Below, piece after piece: positions 20,163 to 29,349 of a DNA stretch of 64,000 bases. Source of the stretch: Fluviicola sp. (GTDB taxonomy: Bacteria; Bacteroidota; Bacteroidia; Flavobacteriales_D; Crocinitomicaceae); the NCBI GenBank assembly GCA_029866325.1, contig JARWZO010000016.1, positions 1-64,000 of the forward strand. Direction: 5' to 3'. Under the pieces are notes generated by a model. The model was given only the letters and a program-made list of their open reading frames with translations. It had not been told where the DNA came from and made no database searches. The translations under genes were made by a program, and so were the position numbers. Positions within the stretch are counted from its first letter, which is position 1, and each line of letters begins with the position of its first letter.

Positions 20163-23100
20163 ATGAAATTATTAAGTGTTTTCGTCGTCCTTTTGCTGGC
20201 AGTTGGCTCTTTTGCCCAACCTTACGCAGGGAAACAACATGTTCCCGTTATCAGCGCTACGCGAGCTGCCGGATGCGCACCGCCCAATAAAACGACCTAT
20301 CTTGAACTCAACAATGTGCGCGCCATGGTGCATACTGCCGGAAATTTATGGCAGGTTCCGGGACAAAATTTCTCCCAATATGAAATTCCTAAAAACTCTA
20401 AAATCATGGCACTCTTTACTTCGGCGCTATGGTTGGGTGGAACGGATATCAACGGTCAGTTGAAACTGGCTGCATTGCGTTATAGAAACGGTCAGGATTA
20501 TTGGACAGGACCTCTTTCGGAAGAAACTGCTGAGATTGATCCTTCGGATTGCTCGAAATACGATCAACATTACATTACTAGTAAGGATTTGGTGCGCGAA
20601 TTTGACGCCTGGTTTACGGCCGGTGAGCTCGATCAGCAAAATGGAACCAACCTGCAAGCAACCAATTTCCCGAATTACAAAATTCCCGATTTCTTCAAAA
20701 CATGGCCCGCTCACGGCGATGTCACCAAAGGACAAAATTTCTACCTAGCCCCTTTCTACGACCGCGATCAGAACGGTATTTATGAATTTGAAAAAGGCGA
20801 TTATCCTTGGTATGATTTGAATAATGAAAAGAATTGCAAAGAAGACCGACGCGTTTCGTTGTATGGCGATTTGAACTTTTGGTGGGTGCTCAATGATAAA
20901 GGAAATATCCACACTGAAACAGGTGGTCAACCGATCGGAATCGAAATTCATGCCCAAGCATTTGCTTTTGCAACCAACGATGATATCAACAACATGACTT
21001 TCTACAATTATGAGTTGATCAATCGTGGAACTCAAACCTTATACAATACTTATTTCGGTGTGTTTGTAGACGGCGCACTAGGCGATCCGTTTGATGATTA
21101 TGTAGGTTGTGATGTCAATCGCGGACTGGGATATTTCTACAATGGCGATAACAACGATGGTGATAACATCGGTTTTAACGGTTACGGAACCACTCCGCCT
21201 GCAGTTGGTGTCGATTTTTTCGAAGGACCGTATCAAGACAATGATAATTTTGACAATGCTTATGGCATTGGAACAGATGAAGCGTTGAACGGAATCGGTT
21301 ACGGAGATGGTGTTGCCGATAATGAACGCTTCGGAATGCGTCGTTTTTTATATTACATTAATGTAGGTGGTGGTGCAAATCCGAATCAAACCGACCCTAA
21401 CAGCGCATCCGATTATTACAACTTCTTGCGCGGAAGATGGAAAGATAATACACCATTTTACTATGGTGGAAACGGTCACATTTCCGATCCCGACGCCGAT
21501 CCGAACCTTCCTTGCGATTTTATGTTCCCGGGTGATACTGATCCGCTCGGTTGGGGAACCGGTGGAAATCCACAACCTTTATGGACTGAACAAACGGCCA
21601 ACAATTTACCTTACGACAGACGTTTCCTGCAATCAGCCGGACCATTTATTCTAAAACCCGGTGCAGTCAACAACATTACTGTTGGGGTAGTTTGGGCAAG
21701 AGCAGCTTCGGGTGATCCGTTTGAGTCGGTAAAAACCTTACAAAAAGCAGATGATCGAGCTCAGGCCTTATTCGAAAACTGTTTCAAAGTGTTAGACGGA
21801 CCACACGCACCTGATTTGGCTATTCAGGAAATGAACAACGGGCTGATTTTAACCCTTTCAAACAGTTCTGCATCCAACAACTACGGTGAAAAATACATGG
21901 AATTTGATCCGTTTATCGTAGCAGATAGCACTGCCGACAAATTCTACCGTTTTCAGGGTTACCTCATCTATCAATTACAATCGAATGAGGTTTCCACTTC
22001 CGATTTGGAAGACCCCACAAAAGCGCGTTTGGTGGCTCAATGCGACAAAAAAGACGGCATTGGCCGCTTGGTAAATTTTGAATTTGATGAAGACTTACAA
22101 GCCTCTATTCCGGTTGAAAAAGTAGATGGCGCCAATGAAGGAATCAAGCACTCCTTCGTGGTTACGGAAGACCAATTTGCGTTTGGTGACAGGCGTTTGG
22201 TCAATTTCAAATCGTATTATTACATGGCTGTTTCCTACGCCCACAACAATTACAAAACGTATTTACCCGATCAGGGAGCCAATATTGACGGACAAAAACT
22301 ACCGTTCCTCGGAAGTCGAAAAGCGTCAATTGGTGAAGTAAAAGTAATGGTTGGAATTCCGCACAATCCGGTGGCTGAAGCTGCAGGAACTGCCCACTAC
22401 GCAGAATACGGTTTTCAACCTTCGATTACGCGTATTGATGGTATTGGAAACGGCATGAATTTCACCGATTTATCTACTGCATCGGAGCAAACGATTTTAC
22501 AACAAGGTTCACTCGACGAATTGACTTACGCAGAAAACCGCGCACCGATTAATGTAAAAATCATCGATCCGTTGAATGTAGCGGGTGGTTATTTCTCTTG
22601 TAAATTCAAAGACCCTGCTTCCGGAAACATCGATTCTTCCACTTGGGTCATTTACCGATACAATCAGCAAAACGGTAGTTTAATCGATTCCGTCACGTCT
22701 GAATTGACCATCACTGAAAGCAATGAACAATTAATTCCAAAATGGGGAATTTCGGTAGAAATCACACAAAATGAATATTACGAAGTAGCGGGCTCAGTGC
22801 CCGAATATCGAAAATATCCCGATCCGATTGGCAGCACTATCACCTTTTCGGATTCATCCAAACGATGGTTGAGTTTTGTGGAAGATGACGACGCCTTTTT
22901 CCCGACAAACTGGATTCGCAACGGGGTGTTTATTGCAGGAGCTGCCGAAGACGACCCCACGTTGGGTTATTTGAACCCGGCTTGTTACAACGACTTTACC
23001 GGACTCGATCCCGACAGAAATTATTCAAAATTCTTAAACGGAGGAATCACCCATTTCTCGCTTGTTGGAAGGCAATGCGCCTATATGCCAATTGCGATTC

Positions 23101-24131
23101 CAAGCTTCTTTACTTCAATCGGGAGTTCTGCATCACAAGGAACATTAGCCAGAGCGTCCGGCGTAGATATCGTGATCACATCCGACAAAAGCAAATGGAC
23201 CAGATGCGCAGTAATTGAATTGTGCTCGGATGCCAATTTAGCAATGGGCGGAGCACTTCCAGGAACGTTGAGAGCAAGTCAAAGTGTTGATAAAAACGGA
23301 AATCCTGATAATTCGCCAACTACCGGAATGGGATGGTTTCCGGGCTATGCCATTGATGTTGAAACCGGAAATCGTTTACACATGGCCTTTGGTGAAAACT
23401 CCTTCTTAGGATCGGATAACGGAAGCGATATGATTTGGAATCCGACCGAAAGAACAGTTGACGGTGATGGAACCCCTGTAATGGGTGGAATGCATCCTGT
23501 TTACGTATTCGGAGTAGGAATCAATGGCACTCCTTGCCCGAATTACGACGGAATCAACAATTGGGTGTATGATCAGTATGCCAATGAAACCAATACTTCG
23601 TACCGCGAATTGTACATGAATCTGATGTGGGTATTTCACCCTATTCACAATGAAACATACGGATTTCTGTCAACGGATGTGCGTTTGAAAGTGCGTTTGA
23701 ACAAAGAATATGCTGTTTACAATGCGACTGGTCAAAACAATGGACGACCGATGTATGGCTGGAATATGGACAATTACAAAACCGATCTTGCAAATGTAGA
23801 AGCTGCAACTTCGGTGCTGGATCTAATCAATATCGTTCCGAATCCGTACTATGCTTTTTCTGGATATGAGCGCAACAAGGTAGATACACGGATCAAGATT
23901 ACGAACTTGCCACGAACGTGTACTGTTTCGATCTACAATACCAGTGGCAAACTCATCAATCAGTTCAAAAAAGACAATGATGTCACTTACTTGGATTGGA
24001 ACCTGAATAACAAGGTTGGCATTCCTGTGTCGTCAGGTATTTATATCGTTCATGTCGACATTCCGGGTGTAGGTGAAGTGATTCGAAAAGCATTCATCGG
24101 TATGCGACAGCCAGATTTAGAAGGATTTTAG
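20163..24131 (+). CDS. Large secreted protein with T9SS/FlgD-like C-terminal domain (1322 aa)
   Basis: ATG at 20163 opens a clear signal peptide (MKLLSVFVVLLLAVGSFAQ); an in-frame TTG 18 bp earlier would only lengthen it. The body has aspartate-rich loops like calcium-binding repeats (FYDRDQNGIYEFEKGDYPW, YNGDNNDGDNIGFNGYG). The last roughly 100 residues (DLINIVPNPYYAFSGYE, VSIYNTSGKLINQF, DWNLNNKVGIPVSSGIYIV) form a FlgD-like or T9SS-type sorting domain. It is probably exported by the type IX system and cell-surface bound. It stands alone, divergent from the RHS operon. No enzymatic motif was seen, so the function is unknown. Confidence 0.85.
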   Translation: MKLLSVFVVLLLAVGSFAQPYAGKQHVPVISATRAAGCAPPNKTTYLELNNVRAMVHTAGNLWQVPGQNFSQYEIPKNSKIMALFTSALWLGGTDINGQLKLAALRYRNGQDYWTGPLSEETAEIDPSDCSKYDQHYITSKDLVREFDAWFTAGELDQQNGTNLQATNFPNYKIPDFFKTWPAHGDVTKGQNFYLAPFYDRDQNGIYEFEKGDYPWYDLNNEKNCKEDRRVSLYGDLNFWWVLNDKGNIHTETGGQPIGIEIHAQAFAFATNDDINNMTFYNYELINRGTQTLYNTYFGVFVDGALGDPFDDYVGCDVNRGLGYFYNGDNNDGDNIGFNGYGTTPPAVGVDFFEGPYQDNDNFDNAYGIGTDEALNGIGYGDGVADNERFGMRRFLYYINVGGGANPNQTDPNSASDYYNFLRGRWKDNTPFYYGGNGHISDPDADPNLPCDFMFPGDTDPLGWGTGGNPQPLWTEQTANNLPYDRRFLQSAGPFILKPGAVNNITVGVVWARAASGDPFESVKTLQKADDRAQALFENCFKVLDGPHAPDLAIQEMNNGLILTLSNSSASNNYGEKYMEFDPFIVADSTADKFYRFQGYLIYQLQSNEVSTSDLEDPTKARLVAQCDKKDGIGRLVNFEFDEDLQASIPVEKVDGANEGIKHSFVVTEDQFAFGDRRLVNFKSYYYMAVSYAHNNYKTYLPDQGANIDGQKLPFLGSRKASIGEVKVMVGIPHNPVAEAAGTAHYAEYGFQPSITRIDGIGNGMNFTDLSTASEQTILQQGSLDELTYAENRAPINVKIIDPLNVAGGYFSCKFKDPASGNIDSSTWVIYRYNQQNGSLIDSVTSELTITESNEQLIPKWGISVEITQNEYYEVAGSVPEYRKYPDPIGSTITFSDSSKRWLSFVEDDDAFFPTNWIRNGVFIAGAAEDDPTLGYLNPACYNDFTGLDPDRNYSKFLNGGITHFSLVGRQCAYMPIAIPSFFTSIGSSASQGTLARASGVDIVITSDKSKWTRCAVIELCSDANLAMGGALPGTLRASQSVDKNGNPDNSPTTGMGWFPGYAIDVETGNRLHMAFGENSFLGSDNGSDMIWNPTERTVDGDGTPVMGGMHPVYVFGVGINGTPCPNYDGINNWVYDQYANETNTSYRELYMNLMWVFHPIHNETYGFLSTDVRLKVRLNKEYAVYNATGQNNGRPMYGWNMDNYKTDLANVEAATSVLDLINIVPNPYYAFSGYERNKVDTRIKITNLPRTCTVSIYNTSGKLINQFKKDNDVTYLDWNLNNKVGIPVSSGIYIVHVDIPGVGEVIRKAFIGMRQPDLEGF

Positions 24132-24236
24132 TGTTTTCTTACTGTGAATTCAGTATTCTTCGTTGGGAAACGATCAGACTTACGTACAACTAATAGTAAT
24201 CGACTTAGTTTCCGTTATGGGTTCCTGCATTGATTC

Positions 24237-24443
24237 CTACCCCTCCAAAAAGATCAGCAACATTACCAAACCAAGAATCAACAACAATAAAAACAACTTC
24301 GGATCTCTGTAGAGCGGTTTTTTCGGACGTTTGGCAATGCGATCATACTGATGAGAAATCGTTGCAAAGTCCTTGTAACGCGCCATCTGCTCCTTGGTAG
24401 GTTCCTTGGGTTTCGTGTCGGTATTTACTTTGAACTTTCTCAT
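24237..24443 (-). CDS. Small single-pass membrane protein next to ECF sigma factor (68 aa)
   Basis: A charged N-terminal half (KPKEPTKEQMARYKDFATIS) is followed by one membrane helix at residues about 50-66 (LFLLLLILGLVMLLIFLEG) ending almost at the C-terminus. Its ATG overlaps the stop of the sigma factor by 4 bp (ATGA), so the two are translationally coupled. It has no zinc-binding HxxxCxxC motif or Bacteroidota anti-sigma fold, so calling it an anti-sigma factor would be speculation based on position. Confidence 0.7.
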   Translation of the reverse strand: MRKFKVNTDTKPKEPTKEQMARYKDFATISHQYDRIAKRPKKPLYRDPKLFLLLLILGLVMLLIFLEG

Positions 24444-25006
24444 ACTGTTTTATTCCATTGAAGTTTTATTTTCTCCAGTAACCGGTAAAGCCGCATCTTG
24501 GCATTGGCTTCACTGATACTGTAAATATCGGCTATTTCCCGAAAACTCATTCCTTGAAAAAACCGTAACTCGATCAAATCCATTTGCGTTTCCTCTAAGT
24601 TATTGATTATTGCAATGAGTTGTTCGATATCTTCTTGCGAAAAATCGGTTGACCCCGTTGCTTCTTCCACCATTCCAAGCAGTTGTCGGTCGTTGATTTC
24701 TACGAAGTAGTGCTTTTTCTGGCTTCTGAAAAACATGTTGACCTCGTTTTGCGCAATACGATACAGCCAGGCGGTAAAGGGCAAACCGCGATCTTCGTAT
24801 TGATTCAGATTCGCCATGGCTTTGATAAAAGTCTGTTGCACCAGATCTCCGGACACTTCTTCATTGCCGCCCAAGCGCTTAAAAATGAAGCGATACATCT
24901 GTTCAAAGTACCGTTCATACAGCAGGCCGAAATGCCGGTGATCTTGCTTTGCCAGCTCAATCAACTCGGCTTCGCTTATTGGTACGGGAGTTTTTCGTTT
25001 AAACAA
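24440..25006 (-). CDS. ECF-type RNA polymerase sigma factor (188 aa)
   Basis: Sigma-70 family, extracytoplasmic-function type. Region 2 lies at about residues 25-95 (FGLLYERYFEQMYRFIFKRL, DLVQQTFIKAMANL, FTAWLYRIAQNEVNMFFRSQ). Region 4 is at about 130-185 (LEETQMDLIELRFFQGMSFR, then EIADIYSISEANAKMRLYRL), a helix-turn-helix for -35 recognition. The only start in the right place is TTG at 25006. It is coupled to the small membrane protein that follows. The histidine kinase upstream on the same strand ends 88 bp away with a hairpin between them, so co-transcription is uncertain. Confidence 0.9.
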   Translation of the reverse strand: MFKRKTPVPISEAELIELAKQDHRHFGLLYERYFEQMYRFIFKRLGGNEEVSGDLVQQTFIKAMANLNQYEDRGLPFTAWLYRIAQNEVNMFFRSQKKHYFVEINDRQLLGMVEEATGSTDFSQEDIEQLIAIINNLEETQMDLIELRFFQGMSFREIADIYSISEANAKMRLYRLLEKIKLQWNKTV

Positions 25007-25052
25007 AATGGTTCGTTTTATAGCTGAATGCAGGTATTTGTAAAAGTAACAG

Positions 25053-25105
25053 TTGCCATTACTAAGTAAGCGCGGGACGCATCCCGCGCCTACTTATAAT
25101 GGCAA
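25053..25105. repeat. Large palindromic hairpin overlapping the histidine kinase stop codon
   Basis: Stem of TTGCCATTA (25053-25061), TAAGTA and GCGCGGGA, loop CGCA, then TCCCGCGC, TACTTA and TAATGGCAA (to 25105), with single unpaired bases between blocks. The right arm contains the last codons and the TAA stop (25094-25096) of the kinase gene. There is no T-tract on the minus strand directly after it, so it looks more like a REP-type dispersed palindrome than a simple terminator. Confidence 0.8.
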
Positions 25106-26650
25106 ACTAATCCTAAACGTCGTCCCTTTCCCCGGTTCTGAGCGCAATACAAAGACTTTTCCTTTGTGGTACTCGCGCACAATGCGTCTTACCAGCGACA
25201 ATCCAAGTCCCCAACCTCGTTTTTTAGTCGTATAGCCGGGCTGAAAGATCGTTTTAAACTGTTTTGGGTGCAATCCTTTTCCGGTATCGGTGATATCGAT
25301 GTGTGCCCATTCGGGAGTTGTGTGTACATCCACCGTGATAGCTCCGGTCGATTCCATGGAGTCAACCGCATTTTTGATAATGTTTTCCATTACCCATTCC
25401 AAGAGCGGAGGATTGTGGTTGACCACCACTTCAGAAGGTTGCAGAATCACATCCATGCTTACCTTATTCGAAATTCGCGGACGTAAATAATTCATCACCC
25501 GTTGAATGGTTTCTTGCACATCGCTTGGCTTGAGCTGCGCATCGGAACCGATTTTCGAGAAACGCTGAGAAACGGTATCCAGACGTTCAATGTCTTTCTG
25601 CATTTCGGCAATAATACTTTGATCTACGTCTTGCGTTTCGAGTAACTGAATCCATGCCATCAACGACGATAAGGGAGTTCCCAACTGATGTGCCGTTTCC
25701 TTCGCCATTCCGGCCCACACCTGATTTTGCTCGGCTTTTCGGAAGGTATTGAACAACAAATATCCGATTAGAATAAACAACCCTATGATCAGGAACTGAA
25801 TGTATGGATAGTATTGCAGTTGTTTCAATTCCTCACTGTCGTCGTAATACAGAAGGTTTGTTTTTCCTTCATCAAAGCGAATCAATAAGGGTTCATTGAT
25901 AAAACCCAGTTGTTGAATGGTCGCTTTCAAATGCGCACTATCAATGAGTTTATGCGACATATTCGACGCAATCAACGAATCGCTTTCTTTTTGCATCAAC
26001 AATACAGGTACAAGGCGAGAATCAGTAATCAATTCCTTGTTAAACGCCCCTATGAGTGAATCACGTTCGCGTTCCAGCTGCACGGTACGCCAAGAATCGT
26101 TGTAATAATAGGTCATGGAAAGTCCTTCCACTACTTCAATTGTAAAGGCTTGGTGGTTGACGTTCCAGGCTTTTGTTAATTTCAAGAGGCTGTCTTCGAA
26201 CAACTTGACCAATTGAGGTGACTTGACGTTCGGATACACTTTTCGGATATCAGCGGTATCGAAATCAAGATTGATGTGCCCTGACACTACATTCTGATCA
26301 TCCACCAAAATCACCGGAATGTCTTTATTATCATCGATTATACTTAACGGGAAATCATAATCGGGCATCGCATCACCCGGAATGGGTTTTGACACCTCGC
26401 GTGTGGCATCGAGGTACAACTGAATTTTCTTGCGTTCGTATTCGCGGAGCTGATTAAAGGCACGATCGGTAAATTCCACCAACTCAGCTTTCTTCTTAAT
26501 CGCGTCGGCCCATTGTTTCACACGCAATCGTTCGCGGTCACTAACACGTTGCACCACCGAATTGGAAACCCACAACGACACAGCCACCATGATGAGCGCA
26601 ATGCCCAGCAAAACAAGTTTCCATTTCTGTTTATTGGAGTATAAATTCAT
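25094..26650 (-). CDS. Membrane sensor histidine kinase (518 aa)
   Basis: ATP-dependent autophosphorylating sensor kinase of the inner membrane. One membrane helix lies at about residues 12-30, then an extracytoplasmic sensor region of about 250 residues with no recognised fold (VILVDDQNVVSGHINLDFD), then a second helix at about 280-302 (FLIIGLFILIGYLLF). The HisKA helix carries the phospho-acceptor His in KETAHQLGTPLSSLMAWIQL (about 315-335). The ATPase domain shows the N box (MENIIKNAVDSM), the G1 box (DTGKGLHPKQF) and the G2 region (KRGWGLGLSLVRRI). No response regulator gene is adjacent, so its partner is unknown. Confidence 0.92.
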   Translation of the reverse strand: MNLYSNKQKWKLVLLGIALIMVAVSLWVSNSVVQRVSDRERLRVKQWADAIKKKAELVEFTDRAFNQLREYERKKIQLYLDATREVSKPIPGDAMPDYDFPLSIIDDNKDIPVILVDDQNVVSGHINLDFDTADIRKVYPNVKSPQLVKLFEDSLLKLTKAWNVNHQAFTIEVVEGLSMTYYYNDSWRTVQLERERDSLIGAFNKELITDSRLVPVLLMQKESDSLIASNMSHKLIDSAHLKATIQQLGFINEPLLIRFDEGKTNLLYYDDSEELKQLQYYPYIQFLIIGLFILIGYLLFNTFRKAEQNQVWAGMAKETAHQLGTPLSSLMAWIQLLETQDVDQSIIAEMQKDIERLDTVSQRFSKIGSDAQLKPSDVQETIQRVMNYLRPRISNKVSMDVILQPSEVVVNHNPPLLEWVMENIIKNAVDSMESTGAITVDVHTTPEWAHIDITDTGKGLHPKQFKTIFQPGYTTKKRGWGLGLSLVRRIVREYHKGKVFVLRSEPGKGTTFRISLPL

Positions 26651-26787
26651 GTGCTACGAATGTACGAAAAACGTTGTTGAAGACCGAAAATTGTGTGGAA
26701 CGTCAGATCAGATTCCAACTTCTGTCAAAAACCAACATCAATCATTGGAAAGAATGCCACCTTTGTAAACTTGCAACTCAGATTCCT

Positions 26788-27462
26788 ATGAAATTTTTTA
26801 GCTGCCTTTCAGTATTGTTGATCAGCCAGTCTGTCATTGCTCAGGATGTACCCCAATCAAGGTTGTTTAATGAATTTTCGGTTTCAGGAAATCATTCGCT
26901 GGCAATTTCTAATGATTACCCATTAAAAAACACCTTTGGATACGGTGCTTCCATCTATCATTCTTATCATTTAGATCGAAAAATAAATCCTGTAGTAGGA
27001 ATTGAATACATTTCGACCCACTTTTGGATGGATAAAATAAGCGACGGAAAAACTACCTATTACACTGATGCTGATTTCTATTACCATCAGTTGCGAATAC
27101 CCTTTTCTCTTCGGTTTAATTGGGGAAAAAAATCTACTTTTTTTGTGGAGACAGGACTTTATTTAAGCATTGTTTTTTCAAACCAAATCATTGGTGATAT
27201 AAACCAGTACAAGAATAATATTTTCGTTACTGAACCTGTGCGATCTAAAATCTCATCGAATCCCGGGATTGGTCTTTCAATGGGAATCGGTGTTCAAATT
27301 CCACTTAAAAAAAAAAAAGGGTCACTTATTTTTCGATTCGATACAAACGAAGGCACAGGAAGAACGAATATGGGAGCAGGCAGCCCCAATGAATCAGTTA
27401 TTTTCTATAATCTTTATCTGCGGACTTCGGTCATTTATCGTTTGCCGGTAAAGCGGTTGTGA
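26788..27462 (+). CDS. Outer-membrane beta-barrel protein, PorT/OmpX-like size (224 aa)
   Basis: ATG at 26788 starts a signal peptide (MKFFSCLSVLLISQSVIAQ); the frame is open upstream but with no plausible protein. The mature sequence has alternating strands with aromatic girdles (FGYGASIYHSYHL, YYHQLRIPFSLRFNW, STFFVETGLYLSIVF) and ends in a strand (YNLYLRTSVIYRLPVKRL), typical of small Bacteroidota outer-membrane barrels. A run of 12 A at 27307-27318 encodes four Lys (PLKKKKGS) and could cause slippage. It is divergent from the histidine kinase, with 137 bp between the starts. Substrate and role unknown. Confidence 0.75.
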   Translation: MKFFSCLSVLLISQSVIAQDVPQSRLFNEFSVSGNHSLAISNDYPLKNTFGYGASIYHSYHLDRKINPVVGIEYISTHFWMDKISDGKTTYYTDADFYYHQLRIPFSLRFNWGKKSTFFVETGLYLSIVFSNQIIGDINQYKNNIFVTEPVRSKISSNPGIGLSMGIGVQIPLKKKKGSLIFRFDTNEGTGRTNMGAGSPNESVIFYNLYLRTSVIYRLPVKRL

Positions 27463-27513
27463 TCTCGGAAAAATCGGTTTCGGAAAATCAAATTCCCCAA
27501 TTCGCTAATTGTA

Positions 27514-27535
27514 GTGTTCGCAATATTGCGAACAC
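27514..27535. repeat. Perfect 22-bp palindrome
   Basis: Arms GTGTTCGCAAT and ATTGCGAACAC meet with no loop base. It lies 51 bp after the beta-barrel gene and 130 bp before fumarase. There is no T-tract behind it. It could be a dispersed palindromic repeat or an operator; the sequence alone does not decide. Confidence 0.7.
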
Positions 27536-27665
27536 CAAAAATCTAAACCATTGATTTTAAAATAGTTACAAAATGGAAGTCGCTTAAAAACAATTGCTTC
27601 ATCCCAATCTATTAAGCTAGAGGAATCTTTTTTCATTACCTTAGCGCTCCTCTAAAAAATGGATC

Positions 27666-29270
27666 ATGGCAGAATTTTTTTACCAGCAACCTTACCCACT
27701 TTCCGAAGACAAAACCGAGTACCGTAAGCTTACGAGCGATTATGTTTCGGTTGAAAAAGTAGGAAATCGCGAAATACTCACTGTTGACCCGAAAGCCTTG
27801 GAATTGCTGGCTGAAGAAGCGATGAGTGATGTTTCGTTTTACCTGCGTTCGGCCCATTTAGCAAAGTTGAAAGCTATTCTTGACGATCCGGAAGCGACTG
27901 ATAACGACCATTTTGTGGCTTACAATCTTTTGCAAAATGCAACAGTTGCTGCAGAAGGACAATTACCTTCTTGTCAGGATACAGGCACAGCTATCGTAAT
28001 GGCGAAAAAAGGAGAAAACGTTTACACCGGAGCTGAAGATGCCGAGCATTTATCAAAAGGAATTTTCAATACGTATCAGGAACGAAACCTGCGCTATTCG
28101 CAAATAGTGCCGTTGACGATGTTCGAGGAAAAAAACTCGGGCTCTAACTTACCGGCGCAGATTGATATTTATGCGGAAAAAGGTGGGAAATATGAGTTTT
28201 TGTTTCTAGCCAAAGGTGGCGGATCGGCCAATAAGTCGTTTTTATACCAGCGTTCGAAATCATTGCTCAACGATACTGCTTTAGAGGCTTTTGTTAAAGA
28301 AAAAATAATGGACTTGGGTACAGCCGCTTGTCCTCCGTATCATTTGGCATTGGTCATCGGCGGCACTTCTGCCGAGGCGAATTTATCGGTGGTAAAGAAA
28401 GCGTCTGCCGGTTATTTTGATAACTTGCCTACCGAAGGAAATATGGGTGGTCAGGCATTCCGCGATTTGGAATGGGAAGCTCGCGTAAACCGCATTTGTC
28501 AGGAAAGTACGATTGGTGCTCAATTTGGTGGAAAATATTTCACGCATGACGTACGGGTCATTCGTTTACCACGCCATGCTGCTTCTTGTCCGGTAGGATT
28601 GGGAGTTTCTTGCTCTGCAGACCGCAATATCAAAGGGAAAATCACCAAAGACGGTGTTTTTCTGGAACAATTGGAACAAAATCCGCGTCGTTTCTTACCG
28701 GAAATGCCACCACAATTGCATCCACCTGTAACCATCGATTTGGATCGCCCGATGAGCGAAGTATTGGCTGAATTGTCGAAATATCCTATCAAAACGCGGT
28801 TGAAACTCAACGGTACGCTGATCGTAGCACGCGATATGGCGCACGCCCGCATCAAAGAAATGCTTGATAATGGCCAACCGATGCCGGAATACTTTAAAAA
28901 TCATCCGGTGTATTATGCCGGACCTGCCAAAACCCCTGAAGGAATGCCTTCGGGAAGTTTCGGACCAACTACCGCCGGACGCATGGATTCGTATGTCGAT
29001 CAGTTTCAGGCAGCAGGCGGGAGTATGATCATGCTGGCCAAAGGAAATCGTTCGCATGAAGTGACAACCGCTTGTGGCAAACATGGTGGTTTCTACCTCG
29101 GCTCTATCGGTGGACCGGCAGCGATTCTTGCCAAAGAGAACATTTTATCGGTCGAAGTAATTGATTTTGAAGAAATGGGCATGGAAGCAGTGCGCAAAAT
29201 CACTGTGAAAGATTTCCCTGCATTTATCATTACGGATGATAAAGGGAATGATTTTTTTGAGCATTTGTAA
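27666..29270 (+). CDS. fum: Class I fumarate hydratase, iron-sulfur type (534 aa)
   Basis: Catalyses reversible hydration of fumarate to L-malate in the citric acid cycle, in the cytoplasm. It is a full-length single-chain class I enzyme: the alpha part occupies residues about 50-330 and the beta part about 370-530 ([40 protein letters not shown]). The three likely [4Fe-4S] ligand cysteines are in LPSCQDTGT (about 105), GTAACPPYH (about 223) and [11 protein letters not shown] (about 317). It is oxygen-sensitive in known members. ATG at 27666 gives the normal length. The gene stands alone and ends at a strong hairpin shared with the convergent gene. Confidence 0.95.
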   Translation: MAEFFYQQPYPLSEDKTEYRKLTSDYVSVEKVGNREILTVDPKALELLAEEAMSDVSFYLRSAHLAKLKAILDDPEATDNDHFVAYNLLQNATVAAEGQLPSCQDTGTAIVMAKKGENVYTGAEDAEHLSKGIFNTYQERNLRYSQIVPLTMFEEKNSGSNLPAQIDIYAEKGGKYEFLFLAKGGGSANKSFLYQRSKSLLNDTALEAFVKEKIMDLGTAACPPYHLALVIGGTSAEANLSVVKKASAGYFDNLPTEGNMGGQAFRDLEWEARVNRICQESTIGAQFGGKYFTHDVRVIRLPRHAASCPVGLGVSCSADRNIKGKITKDGVFLEQLEQNPRRFLPEMPPQLHPPVTIDLDRPMSEVLAELSKYPIKTRLKLNGTLIVARDMAHARIKEMLDNGQPMPEYFKNHPVYYAGPAKTPEGMPSGSFGPTTAGRMDSYVDQFQAAGGSMIMLAKGNRSHEVTTACGKHGGFYLGSIGGPAAILAKENILSVEVIDFEEMGMEAVRKITVKDFPAFIITDDKGNDFFEHL

Positions 29271-29297
29271 ATTCATAAAAACATCTTAAAAACAAAG

Positions 29298-29341
29298 TGG
29301 GGTCGCGATAACTTGTCAGCCTAGGGCTGATCACGACCCCA
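29298..29341. terminator. Bidirectional hairpin terminator between convergent genes
   Basis: Outer stem TGGGGTCG (29298-29305) pairs with CGACCCCA (29334-29341); inner stem TCAGCC (29316-29321) pairs with GGCTGA (29325-29330). It sits between the fumarase stop (29270) and the stop of the minus-strand VWA gene (29350). Poly-T stretches are weak, so termination is inferred from position and stem strength. Confidence 0.7.
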
Positions 29342-29349
29342 AATTGTTT

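Noticed and set aside
26674-26787. Longer N-terminus for the outer-membrane barrel protein
   Set aside because: The extension would put 38 polar residues before a clean signal peptide starting at 26788.
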